Positions 55,111 to 63,818 of a stretch of DNA of 64,000 bases are shown one piece after another. The stretch comes from CAVYPR01 sp963770505 (GTDB taxonomy: Bacteria; Actinomycetota; Acidimicrobiia; Acidimicrobiales; RAAP-2): the NCBI GenBank assembly GCA_963770505.1, contig CAVYPR010000006.1:124001-188000 (forward strand), given 5' to 3'. Under the pieces are notes generated by a model. The model saw nothing but the letters and a program-made list of their open reading frames with translations. It was not told the origin of the DNA and ran no database searches. Position 1 is the stretch's first letter; every line of letters starts with the position of its first letter. The position numbers and the translations under genes are program-made.

Positions 55111-56204
55111 CGCAGGGACCGCCAGAGCTCGAGGTGGCGGCCGGCCGCCTCCCGCCACGTCCTCGACCGCACCAGGTCCAGCCCCCGCCGGCTGAGCTCG
55201 TCGCGCCCGGGGCCGTCGGTGGCGGCCGCCACGAGCCCCCCGGCGATGTCGTCGGTCGAGCCGGCGTCGACGATCAGCGCGGCGGGGCCGTCGGAGGTGT
55301 GAACGCTGGGCACCCCCCGGCTGGCCACCACCGGGGTCCCGAAGGTCATCGCCTCGACCGGGGGCATGCCGTAGCCCTCGCCGAGGGGGACGTAGGCGAG
55401 GAGCCGCGCCTTTTCGTAGAGGGCGGCGAGCACCCCGTCGTCCACCGGTCCCGCCGGGACCACGCCCGGCGCGCCTCCGCCCTCGGCCGGCCCCACGTCC
55501 CCCCACCCCCGCGGCCCCACCACCACCAGGGGCCAGGGTTCGGGCAGCGAGGGGCGGGCCGTCTGGTAGGCGGACACCAGCCGGTGGAGGTTCTTGCGCG
55601 GCTCGAGGGTGCCCACCGAAAGCAGGTACGGCCCGGTGACCCCGAGGCGGCCGAGCAGCCTCTCGGCGGCCGGCCGGTCCGGGGGCGGGAGATGGTCGGC
55701 CCCGAGGGGGACGACGACCACCGGCACCGAGGTGCCGGCGGCGGCGAGCGCCTCGGCCACCGGCTCCGACGGGGCGACCACGGCGTCGGCGCGGCGCAGC
55801 GCCCGGCGCAGCGACGCCTCGTGCCAGTGGCGGCCCCGCGCCGTGGCCGCCTCGGGGAACTCGCGCCAGGCCAGGTCGTGGATGGTCACGGCCAGCCGGG
55901 CCCGGCCCGGCGGCGGCGCCGCCAGGGAGACCGCGTGCACGACGTCGAAGCCTCTGGGGGCCCGGACCAGGCCCAGGTCCCAACCCCGGGTGAGCAGCGG
56001 CCCCGGCAGGCGCGAGGCTCGCACGCCGAAGCCGGTGGTGGCCAGCGGGTCCGGACCGGGCCCCGGGCGGCTGGCCAGCAGGTCGACCGACTCCTCGGGG
56101 CCCAGCAGCCCGTCGGCCACGCCGGCCAGCAGGCCCGAGGCGTAACGGCCGATGCCGCCCGGGACGGCACGGCGGAGCTGCTCGACGGCGACCAGGACCC
56201 GCAC
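55107..56204 (-). CDS. GT4 glycosyltransferase (second of three)
   Basis: GT-B fold glycosyltransferase of 365 residues. GGIGRYASGLLAGVAD, VTIHDLAWREFPEAAT, YLLSVGTLEPRKNLHRLV and YVPLGEGYGMPPVEAMTFG are the GT4 landmarks. GTG 56204 is placed one base after the preceding GT4 stop. It is similar to both neighbours, which suggests local duplication followed by divergence. Probable role: sequential sugar addition to the same glycan. Confidence 0.88.
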   Translation of the reverse strand: MRVLVAVEQLRRAVPGGIGRYASGLLAGVADGLLGPEESVDLLASRPGPGPDPLATTGFGVRASRLPGPLLTRGWDLGLVRAPRGFDVVHAVSLAAPPPGRARLAVTIHDLAWREFPEAATARGRHWHEASLRRALRRADAVVAPSEPVAEALAAAGTSVPVVVVPLGADHLPPPDRPAAERLLGRLGVTGPYLLSVGTLEPRKNLHRLVSAYQTARPSLPEPWPLVVVGPRGWGDVGPAEGGGAPGVVPAGPVDDGVLAALYEKARLLAYVPLGEGYGMPPVEAMTFGTPVVASRGVPSVHTSDGPAALIVDAGSTDDIAGGLVAAATDGPGRDELSRRGLDLVRSRTWREAAGRHLELWRSLR

Positions 56205-56205
56205 C

Positions 56206-57405
56206 TCAGCCGCCCTGTCCGGCCAGGGCGTCGCGGTAGAGGGTGTCGAGCCCCTCGGCGCAGCGGTCCCAGGTGAACCGCGCCGCCCGGGCCCTCCCCG
56301 ACGCCGCCACCGTGGTGCGCCGCTGGGCTGTGTCCGCCAGCCCGGCCAGGGCGGCGGCCAGCGCCCCCGTGTCGCCCACGTCGACCAGCACGGCGGCGTC
56401 GCCGAGGACCTCGGGGAGGGCCCCGGCCCGGGTGGCCACCACCGGCACGCCGGCCGCCATGGCCTGGAGGGGCGGGAACCCGAACCCCTCGTAGACCGAG
56501 GGGTAGGCCAGGACGCAGGCGCCGTGCAGCAACCCCGACAGGGTCGGCTCGTCGACCCACCCCGTGCGCACCACCCGCCGGCTGAAGGCCGAGGCGGTGA
56601 CGGCCGCCTCGAGGGCGGCGCTCCCCCACCCCGGTGGCCCGCAGAGCACGAGGGCGAGGTCGGGGCGGTCGCCGGCCAGCTGGTCGAAGGCCCGCACCAG
56701 CGAGGGCAGGTCCTTGCGCGGCTCGGCCGTGCCCACCGCCAGCACGTAACGCGTGGTCCCCGCGGGGAGCCACCGCCGGGGCGCGCCGGCGTCGGGGGGC
56801 GGGAGCGGCGGGACCCCGGAGTGGACCGGGCGGACCCGCTCGGGGTCGGCGCCGAGGGCCTCCACCACCTCGGCGGCCACGAAGGCGGACGGGGTGTGCA
56901 CCCAGGCCCCGCGCTCGAGCGCCCGGCGGATGAGGCCGGGGTAGGCCAGGGTGGGGGCGTCGCAGAGCTCGGGGAAGCGCACCGTCGTGAGGTCGTGCAC
57001 CGTCGCCACCCGGGCGGCCCCGGCGGTCGGGGGTACCACGAAGTTGGTGCCGTGGACGACATCGGCTCGCCCGGTGAACCACTCGAGGGGCGGGAGCCCA
57101 CCACGTCCCCACGCCCAGTGCAGCGGCCGGGCCGGCATGGGCCGGCCCACCACCGACACCCCGTCGGGCACCAGCGCGTCGATGCCCCGCCGGCGGCGCC
57201 AGCTCACGGCGAAGGCGGTGACCTCCAGGTCCCGGCGGGCCGCCAGCCCCCGGAGGGCGCCGGCGCAGAAGGCGCCCACCCCGGTCGGGTTCCCGAGGAG
57301 CGGGGTGGCGTCGACGGCCACCCGCAGGGCAGGTCCGCTCCCCGCCGCCTCACCGCCCGCCGGCCCGCTCACCGGATCGTCCAGCACCGGTGGAGCCTGG
57401 CACAC
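56206..57405 (-). CDS. GT4 glycosyltransferase (first of three)
   Basis: GT-B fold glycosyltransferase of 399 residues. Motifs: TGVGAFCAGALRGLAAR, VATVHDLTTVRFPEL, YVLAVGTAEPRKDLPSLVRAF and YPSVYEGFGFPPLQAMAAG. The GTG at 57405 is three bases after the SDR stop; a GTG at 57372 is a plausible later start, since the first 11 residues are poorly conserved in style. It is part of the minus-strand polysaccharide operon. Confidence 0.87.
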   Translation of the reverse strand: MCQAPPVLDDPVSGPAGGEAAGSGPALRVAVDATPLLGNPTGVGAFCAGALRGLAARRDLEVTAFAVSWRRRRGIDALVPDGVSVVGRPMPARPLHWAWGRGGLPPLEWFTGRADVVHGTNFVVPPTAGAARVATVHDLTTVRFPELCDAPTLAYPGLIRRALERGAWVHTPSAFVAAEVVEALGADPERVRPVHSGVPPLPPPDAGAPRRWLPAGTTRYVLAVGTAEPRKDLPSLVRAFDQLAGDRPDLALVLCGPPGWGSAALEAAVTASAFSRRVVRTGWVDEPTLSGLLHGACVLAYPSVYEGFGFPPLQAMAAGVPVVATRAGALPEVLGDAAVLVDVGDTGALAAALAGLADTAQRRTTVAASGRARAARFTWDRCAEGLDTLYRDALAGQGG

Positions 57406-57408
57406 CGC

Positions 57409-58251
57409 TCACGCGCTCAGCGCCCCGTCGACCGAGAGGATGGACCCCGAGATGTAGGCCGCCTCGTCGGAGGCGAGGAAGGCGATGGCCGCCGCCACCT
57501 CGGCCGGGGTGCAGAAGCCCATGGGCGTCATCATCCGCTCGATCTGCTTGGGGTCGGCCCCCTCGGGGAACCCGAACTCCCACACGAGCGGGGTGTCCAC
57601 CCCCCCGGGGGCCACCCCGTTCACCCGCACGCCCTTGTCCACGTACTCGACGGCGAGCGCCTTGGTCAGCATTCCCACCCCTCCCTTGGAGGCGGCGTAG
57701 GCGGCGGCGTAGGCCTGGCCCATCACCCCGGCGGTCGAGACGACGTTGGTGATCGAGCCGCCGTGCTCGAGCAGCGCGGGCAGGGTGGCCCGGGTCACGA
57801 GGAACGTGCCGGTGAGGTTGACGGCCAGCATCTTCTCCCACCCCTCGAGCGTCTGCTCGACGGTGTGGGCGAACCGGCCGATCCCCGCCACGTTGCAGAC
57901 CGCGGTGACCGGTCCGAGCGACGCGGCCACCCGGGTCACGGCCTCGTCCACCGAGCCCTCGTCGGTCACGTCGCACCGGACGGCCAGGCCGCTCCCGCCC
58001 GGCGCCCACTCGGGGGCGGCGGCCGTCGCCGCGGCGATCTCTCCCACCACGGCCTCGAGGGCCTCGTCGACGATGTCGAGGCAGGCCACCGCGGCCCCCT
58101 CCGCCGCCAGCCGCCTCGCCGTGGCCCGGCCGATGCCCGATCCCGCCCCGGTCACCAGGGCCACCGTGCCCTCGAAGCGGCGGGGGGTCACATACTCGGT
58201 CTCGGTGCCCCGCGTGGGGTCGGGCCGTCCCGGCTGGCGGGGTCGTCTCAT
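57409..58251 (-). CDS. Short-chain dehydrogenase/reductase
   Basis: Classical SDR of 280 residues. The cofactor motif TGAGSGIGRA, the structural NAG variant CNVAGIG, catalytic Ser in VVSTAGVMG and Tyr-Lys in YAASKGG are visible, with VRVNGVAPGGVDTPL downstream. ATG 58251 is chosen because AAGGAG lies 11 bases upstream; GTG 58191 would start exactly at the Rossmann fold. Substrate unknown; 3-oxoacyl or hydroxysteroid oxidation are both possible. It precedes the GT4 genes with a 3-base gap, so it is co-transcribed with them. Confidence 0.87.
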   Translation of the reverse strand: MRRPRQPGRPDPTRGTETEYVTPRRFEGTVALVTGAGSGIGRATARRLAAEGAAVACLDIVDEALEAVVGEIAAATAAAPEWAPGGSGLAVRCDVTDEGSVDEAVTRVAASLGPVTAVCNVAGIGRFAHTVEQTLEGWEKMLAVNLTGTFLVTRATLPALLEHGGSITNVVSTAGVMGQAYAAAYAASKGGVGMLTKALAVEYVDKGVRVNGVAPGGVDTPLVWEFGFPEGADPKQIERMMTPMGFCTPAEVAAAIAFLASDEAAYISGSILSVDGALSA

Positions 58252-58306
58252 CGGCGTTTGCGCTCCTTTGCGGGGTCGTGGCCCCCGTCGAGTCGTGGTT
58301 GGCAGG

Positions 58307-59155
58307 TCAATGGTTAGCAAACCCTGGCGCGCAGTCGGCCAGCACGGCGTCGGAGAGGCGCGGCCAGGCCTCGGCCGCCCACGGGCCGAAGTCCCGGTCG
58401 CAGAGCGAGACGCAGGCCACCTTGGCCTCGGGGTCCACCCAGAGGAACCCGCCCGCCTGCCCGAAGTGGCCGAAGGTGCGCGCGCTGTTGGCGCCGCCGG
58501 TCCAGTGCGGCCGCTTGGCGTCGCGCAGCTCGAAGCCCAGCCCCCAGTCGCAGGGGTCCTGCCGGCCGAAGCCGGGGAGGACGCCCGACAGGCCCGGGAA
58601 GGCCACCGCCGTCGCCCGCGCCAGGGAGACCGGGGCCACCAGCGTCGGCGAGAGCAGCTCTGCGGCCAGGTGGACCAGGTCCCGCACCGTGCCGTGCAGG
58701 CCGGCGGCGGGCGACCCGCCGGAGGCCATCCGCGCCCCGCGCATGCCGAGGGGGTCGAGGACACCGTCGCGCAGGTAGTCGGTGAAGGCGATGCCCGAGC
58801 GCTCCTCCAACAGCGCCCCCAGCAGGTCGTAGCCGCCGTTGGAGTAGATGCGGCGGCGCCCCGGGGGTTCGAGCACTGCCCCGCCCGAGGGGGCGAGGCC
58901 CGAGGCGTGGGCCAGCAGGTGGGCCACCGTCGACCCCGGGGGGCCGGCCCAGTCCTCCAGCGAGAGCGTCGTCTCCTCGACCGCCACCAGCACGGCAAGG
59001 GCCGTGCACAACTTGGTGACCGACGCCCAGTCGTGGGGGCGGTCGATGTCCCCTCGCGTGCCCACCACCATCGGCGGGCCGTCGGCCGCGGCGGTGAGCA
59101 CAGCGGCCGCGGCGGCACCCACCGGCCAGGAGGAGAGCAGGTCGAGCGACCTCAT
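58307..59155 (-). CDS. Serine beta-lactamase-like hydrolase (class C/EstB type)
   Basis: Protein of 282 residues with the penicillin-binding fold: nucleophile motif SVTK in DWASVTKLCTAL, the Tyr-Ser-Asn motif in RIYSNGGYDLLG, and HFGQAGG in place of the third KTG box. No signal peptide, so it may act in the cytosol as an esterase or peptidase rather than a beta-lactamase. ATG 59155 is preferred over 59182. It is divergent from cofD with 41 bases between the starts. Confidence 0.82.
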   Translation of the reverse strand: MRSLDLLSSWPVGAAAAAVLTAAADGPPMVVGTRGDIDRPHDWASVTKLCTALAVLVAVEETTLSLEDWAGPPGSTVAHLLAHASGLAPSGGAVLEPPGRRRIYSNGGYDLLGALLEERSGIAFTDYLRDGVLDPLGMRGARMASGGSPAAGLHGTVRDLVHLAAELLSPTLVAPVSLARATAVAFPGLSGVLPGFGRQDPCDWGLGFELRDAKRPHWTGGANSARTFGHFGQAGGFLWVDPEAKVACVSLCDRDFGPWAAEAWPRLSDAVLADCAPGFANH

Positions 59156-59184
59156 CGCCGCGCGAGCGTATCTGGGGGCCAACC

Positions 59185-59190
59185 TAGGCT
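59185..59190 (+). promoter_or_regulatory. -10 element of a probable leaderless cofD promoter
   Basis: TAGGCT ends 6 bases before the GTG of cofD at 59197. No Shine-Dalgarno sequence is present, so a leaderless mRNA is likely. Confidence 0.55.
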
Positions 59191-59196
59191 GTCGCC

Positions 59197-60138
59197 GTGT
59201 TCGTGGCCCTGGCCGGTGGAGTGGGTGCGGCCCGCCTGCTGTCGGGGCTGGTGCAGGTGACCGACCCGGCGCAGATCACGGCGGTGGTCAACACCGGCGA
59301 CGACATGGTCCTGCACGGGCTGCACATCTCCCCCGACATCGACACCGTCACCTACACCCTGGCCGGCCGGGACAACAAGGAGACCGGCTGGGGGTTGGCC
59401 GAGGAGAGCTGGGCGGTCATGGAGGAGCTGGCGTCCTTGGGCGGCCAGGCCTGGTTCCGCCTGGGCGACCGCGACCTGGCCACCCACCTCTACCGCACCC
59501 AGCGGCTGGCCGAGGGGGCCACCCTGAGCGAGGTGACCGCCGAGCTGGCCTCGGCCCGCGGGGTGCGGGTGCGCCTCGTCCCGGTCTCGAACGACCCGGT
59601 GCGCACCCGGCTCACCCTGGCCGAGCCCGACCCCGCGGGCCCGGCCGAGGTGGCCTTCCAGGACTACTTCGTGCGCCGGCGCCACGACGTGGCCGTGCGC
59701 CACGTCCGCTTCGAGGGGGCCGCCGACGCCCGGCCGGCACCTGGGGTGCTCGAGGCGGTCGCCCGGGCCGAGCTGATCGTGGCCTGCCCCTCGAACCCGG
59801 TGGTCTCCATCGGGCCGCTGCTGGCCGTGCCCGGGGTCCAGGCCGCCCTCGAGGCCCGGCGGCCCGACGTGGTCGCCGTCTCCCCCATCGTGGCCGGTGC
59901 CGCCCTCAAGGGGCCGGCCGACCGGCTGCTCGCCGAGCTCGGCCACGAGTCGAGCGCCCTCGGGGTGGCCCGCCTCTACGCCCCGTGGGCCGGGACCCTG
60001 GTGATCGACGAGGCCGACGCCGCCCTCGCCCGAGCCGTGGAGGCCGAAGGGCTCCGCTGCGTGGTGGCGCCCACCGTGATGTCGAGCCCGGCCGCCGCCG
60101 CCGCCCTGGGCAAGGTCGTGCTCGGTGCCGCCGGCTGA
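59197..60138 (+). CDS. cofD: CofD/FbiA, phospho-lactate/PEP guanylyl transferase of F420 synthesis
   Basis: Protein of 313 residues that transfers a phospho-lactyl or phospho-enolpyruvyl group from the GDP-activated donor to the deazaflavin Fo, the first F420-specific assembly step; actinobacteria use the enolpyruvyl form. Motifs: FVALAGGVGAARLLSGL, VNTGDDMVLHGLHISPDIDT, GWFRLGD-type WFRLGDRDLATH and ACPSNPVVSIGPLL. Named fbiA in mycobacteria. GTG 59197 follows a leaderless-type promoter. It overlaps cofE by 14 bases. Its product supports the several F420-type enzymes in the window. Confidence 0.94.
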   Translation: MFVALAGGVGAARLLSGLVQVTDPAQITAVVNTGDDMVLHGLHISPDIDTVTYTLAGRDNKETGWGLAEESWAVMEELASLGGQAWFRLGDRDLATHLYRTQRLAEGATLSEVTAELASARGVRVRLVPVSNDPVRTRLTLAEPDPAGPAEVAFQDYFVRRRHDVAVRHVRFEGAADARPAPGVLEAVARAELIVACPSNPVVSIGPLLAVPGVQAALEARRPDVVAVSPIVAGAALKGPADRLLAELGHESSALGVARLYAPWAGTLVIDEADAALARAVEAEGLRCVVAPTVMSSPAAAAALGKVVLGAAG

Positions 60139-60863
60139 GCCGGCCGGGATCTCGGTCCTCCCGGTCACGGGCCTGGGCGAGGTCCGGCCCGGCGACGACC
60201 TGGGCCGCCTGCTCTCTGGGGCCCTGGTCGGCCGGGACGGAGGTGGGCCGGGGCTGCGCGACGGCGACGTGGTGGTGGTGACCCAGAAGGTCGTGTCCAA
60301 GGCCGAGGGCCGGATCGTGGCCGTCGACCCCGACGACCCCGAGGCCAAGGCCCGGCTCGTGGACGGCGAGTCGGTGCGGGTGCTGCGGCGCCGGGGCGAC
60401 CTCCTCATCACCGAGACGTCGCACGGCTTCGTCTGCGCCAACGCCGGGGTCGACCTCTCCAACGTGCCCGAGGGGACCGCCGCCCTCCTCCCCGTCGACC
60501 CCGACCGCTCGGCCCGCCGGCTGCGGGCGGCGCTGCGTCGGCGGCCTCGGGGTCGAGGTGGCGGTGATCGTGTCCGACACCTTCGGGCGACCTTGGCGCC
60601 AGGGGGTCACCGACGTGGCCATCGGCTGCGCCGGCATCGCCGCGGTGCTCGACCTGCGGGGCACGCTCGACGCCGGCGGGCGCGAGCTGGTGGCCACCGA
60701 GGTCTGCGTGGCCGACGAGCTGGCGGCGGCGGCCGAGCTGGTCATGGGCAAGGACCGCGGGGTCCCCGCCGCCGTGGTGCGCGGGGTGCCGGGCGGCTGG
60801 CTGCGGGACGGCTCGGTGGCCGCCGAGGTGGTGCGCCGGCCGGGGGAGGACCTCTTCCGCTGA
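60125..60863 (+). CDS. cofE: CofE-type F420:glutamate ligase, single domain (one frameshift)
   Basis: Adds gamma-linked glutamates to F420-0. The N-terminal part reads ISVLPVTGLGEVRPGDDLG, VVVVTQKVVSKAEGR and ETSHGFVCANAGVD; after about 60538 the +1 frame carries VAVIVSDTFGRPWRQGVTDVA and GCAGIAAVLDLRG to the stop. Deleting one base (T at 60538) joins them with no loss. The repaired length is about 245 residues, so the C-terminal nitroreductase-like domain of mycobacterial FbiB is absent. Start GTG 60125 lies within cofD. The break is probably a sequence error. Confidence 0.85.
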
Positions 60864-60872
60864 GGTCCGCGC

Positions 60873-61825
60873 TCAGGCCGGCCGGTCGCGGAAGGACCCG
60901 AGCACGGCCGCCGAGCCGTCGGCGAGCTCCGTCCACGGACGCCAGCCGAGCTGCATGCCCGCCCGCTCGATGTCGAGGGAGCTGCGCAGGATCTCTCCGG
61001 CCCGGGCCGGTGCGTGCTGGGCGGCGGCGTCCACCCCGGCCGCGGCGGCCATGGTGGCGTAGAGGTCGTTGACCGAGGTCTCCCTGCCCGTGCCGATGTT
61101 GCAGACCAGTCCCCCGCCCCGGGCGGCGGCCCGGACGAAGGCGTCGACCACGTCGTCGACGTAGACGAAGTCCCGGGTCTGCTCCCCGTCGCCGAAGATC
61201 GGTGACCGGGGTGCCCTCCACCAGGCGCCGGGCGAAGATGGCGACCACCCCGGCCTCGCCGTGGGGGTCCTGGCGGGGCCCGTAGACGTTGGCCAGCGCC
61301 AGGGCGCAGAACTCCAGCGAGTGCAGCTCGCGGTAGGCGACGAGGTAGTCGATCACCGCCTTCTTCGACACCCCGTAGGGGGAGAGCGGCCGGTGGGGGT
61401 GCGACTCGCGCACGGGGAGCTCGGCCGGGTCGACCTCGCCGTAGAGGGTGCCGCCGCTGGCCGCGAAGACGACCCGCTCGGTCCCGGCGTGCCGTGCGCC
61501 CTCGAGCACGTGGAGGGTGCCGAGAACGTTGACCTCGGCGTCGAAGACCGGCCGCTCCACCGACACCCGTACGTCGGCCTGGGCGGCCAGGTGGAACACC
61601 ACCTCGGGGCGGCGGCGGGCGATCAGCTCGACCGTGTCGGGCAGGCGGATGTCGAGCTGGTGGATGGTGAGGGACCCGCTCGGCCACCGCCCGGGCCTCG
61701 GCCAGGTTGGCCAGCGAGCCGGTGGACAGGTCGTCGACCACGTCGACCTCGTGCCCCTCGGCCAGCAGCCGGTCGACCAGCGTCGAGCCGATGAACCCCG
61801 CACCACCCGTGACCAACGTCCGCAT
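60873..61825 (-). CDS. NAD-dependent nucleotide-sugar epimerase, GalE-like (two frameshifts)
   Basis: Three frames together make one extended SDR of about 316 residues: MRTLVTGGAGFIGSTLVDRL, then IRLPDTVELIARRRPEVVFH and LSPYGVSKKAVIDYL (Tyr-Lys pair), then FGDGEQTRDFVYVDDVVDAF. The breaks fall near 61675 and 61200, and each is fixed by removing one base. Similarity is to UDP-glucose 4-epimerase and RmlB-like enzymes; the exact sugar is open. It stands between cofE (convergent) and manC (same strand, 45-base gap), and fits the envelope polysaccharide theme. Confidence 0.8.
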
Positions 61826-61870
61826 ACCGACCCCTCCTGCCCGCGCCTGGCGCGGGCCCTGTGCCCGTCG

Positions 61871-62949
61871 CTACCCGGGAACCCGCTCGCCGTCGACGTC
61901 GGTGCCCGAGGCCACGACGGCCCCCTGTCCGAGCACCGAGACGGGCCGAACGTGGCAGCGCATGCCGACCGTCGAACGCGGGCCCAGGACCGAGCCGGTG
62001 ACCGTGGCGTCGGCCGCCACCCGCGCCCCGGCCAGCAGCACCGACCCGCTCACCGTGGCACCACTCTCGACCACCGCCCCCGGGCCGAGCACCGAGCGCT
62101 CCACCGTGGCACCGCCGGCCACGGTCGCCCCGTCGGCCACGAAGCAGGCGCCCACGGTGCGGCCTTCGATGTCGGGTGACCCGACGGCCCACAGGTCGCC
62201 GTCGATCCGGCGGGCGCCCGGCGCCGGCGGCTCGCCGCGCCTGCCCTCCACCAGGTCGAAGTGTGCCTGGAGGTAGTCGGCCGGGGTGCCGGTGTCGAGC
62301 CAGTAGGACTCGTCGGCCAGGGCATAGAGAGAGCGGTCGCGCGACCATCGCCGGGAAGGTCTCCCGCTCGATCGAGACCCGCCGCCCCGGCGGCACGCGC
62401 TCGAGGAACGAGGGCTCGAGCACGTAGGTCCCGGCGTTGATGAGGTTGGTCGGGGCCTCGTCCCGTGGCGGCTTCTCCACGAAGGCGGTCACCTGCCCGT
62501 TCTCGTCGGTGGGCACCACGCCGAAGGCCGACGGGTCGCTCACCGGGTGCAGGGCGATGGTGCCCTCGGCCCCGTGCTCGCGGTGGAAGGCCACCAGCGC
62601 GCGTCACGTCCATGTCGGTGAGCACGTCGCCGTTCACCACCACGAAGGTCGAGTCCACGGCGGCGTAGGCGGCGGCGAACCGCACGGCACCGGCCGTGTC
62701 CAGCGGCTCGGGCTCGACGGCGTAGGACAGGCGGACCCCGGCCGCCACGCCGTCGGGGTAGGCGTCGAAGAAGGCGTCGGGCAGGTACCCCAGCGACAGC
62801 ACCGCCTCATCGATCCCGTGCCCCGCCAGCTGGCCGAGCACCCGCTCGATCATCGGCACCTCGACGATGGGGAGCATCTGCTTGGGGGTCGAAAGCGTGA
62901 GCGGACGCAGCCGCGTGCCCTCGCCGCCCACCAGGACGACCGCCTTCAC
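61871..62949 (-). CDS. manC: Mannose-1-phosphate guanylyltransferase-like nucleotidyltransferase (two frameshifts)
   Basis: The N-terminal frame has the pyrophosphorylase signature VLVGGEGTRLRPLTLSTPKQ and VVVNGDVLTDMDV; the middle frame has GVVPTDENGQVTAFVEKPP and NLINAGTYVLEP; the last frame is a left-handed beta-helix of hexapeptide type (ERSVLGPGAVVESGATVSGS). Breaks near 62600 and 62340 are each repaired by removing one base in a GCGCG context. The repaired protein has 358 residues, like mycobacterial Rv3264c (359). It would make GDP-mannose from mannose-1-P supplied by ManB. GTG 62949 overlaps the upstream stop by one base. Confidence 0.82.
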
Positions 62950-63804
62950 TATTTCTTCGTGGTGGTGGTGGTCGGTGCCGCCGTGGTCGGGGTCGGTGCC
63001 GCCGTGGTGGAGGTCGATGAGGTGGTCGGCGTGGTCGTTGCGCTGGAGGGCAGCGTGGTCGAGGTGCTGGTTGCGCTCGAAGCTGTCTTCTGCAGCAGGG
63101 CCGTGATGACGGTGCCCGGCGGCTTGGCCAGCTTCGTCCCCGGTGGCACGAAACCGACCGAGATCAGCTGGTGGTCGGTGAACTTCAGTGTCTGCGGGTC
63201 GCCGGCCACCGTCGTCGGCTTTTCCGACGAGACGAAGGCGCTGGGCCAGTATGTGACCTGCACCTCGCCCGTCTTGCCGTGCGTCCGGCGTCCCCTTCGG
63301 GCACGTGTCGCCGTTCTTGTAGGACGTGCTCTTGCCGGCCGTGGGGTGCTTGGCTGTGGTGCCGGGGGCCGGGGGGAGGATGAGCTGTGTTGTGGTGAGG
63401 GTGAGCCCGTCGTAGCCGGAGACGAACTTCCCGAGCACGGCGTTCTTCCCGGCGTCCGAGGTGGTCTGGGGGTGGATGGTGATGACCCCGTCGCCTGTGG
63501 TGAAGAAGGCCTTCTTCGACCCCGTCGACGTGGCGTTCGACGCCAGGTCGGGCTGGGCCTTCCCGCAGACGTTGAAGGAGATGCCCGCGTACCAGGTTGT
63601 GCTGACGGTGGGCGGTTGGGTCGCTGTCGGACCGCTCGAGGGGTTGCGGTACTCGTAGATGGCGAAGACCACCGACAGCACCCCCAGCACGACGATCACG
63701 GTCAGGGCCGCGTACCAGTTGATCGGGGTCTGGCCGCGGTAGGTACGGCTGCCACCGGTGGCACCGGCGCGTGCGACCCACTTGCCTGCGGAGTTCCTAG
63801 CCAT
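62949..63804 (-). CDS. Membrane-anchored protein of unknown function (one frameshift)
   Basis: About 284 residues after repair. A cytosolic N-terminus (MARNSAGKWVARAG) precedes one membrane helix (NWYAALTVIVVLGVLSVVFA), then an extracytoplasmic domain with two cysteines (FNVCGKAQ, DTCPKG) and HIHP-like IHPQTTSDAGKNAVL. The C-terminus is a Thr-rich tail. The frame breaks near 63280; dropping one base joins PDA to GKTGEVQVTYWPSAF. It abuts manC and may belong to the same operon. Several Thr codons are ACA. Family not recognised. Confidence 0.68.
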
Positions 63805-63818
63805 GGCGGGATGAAACC

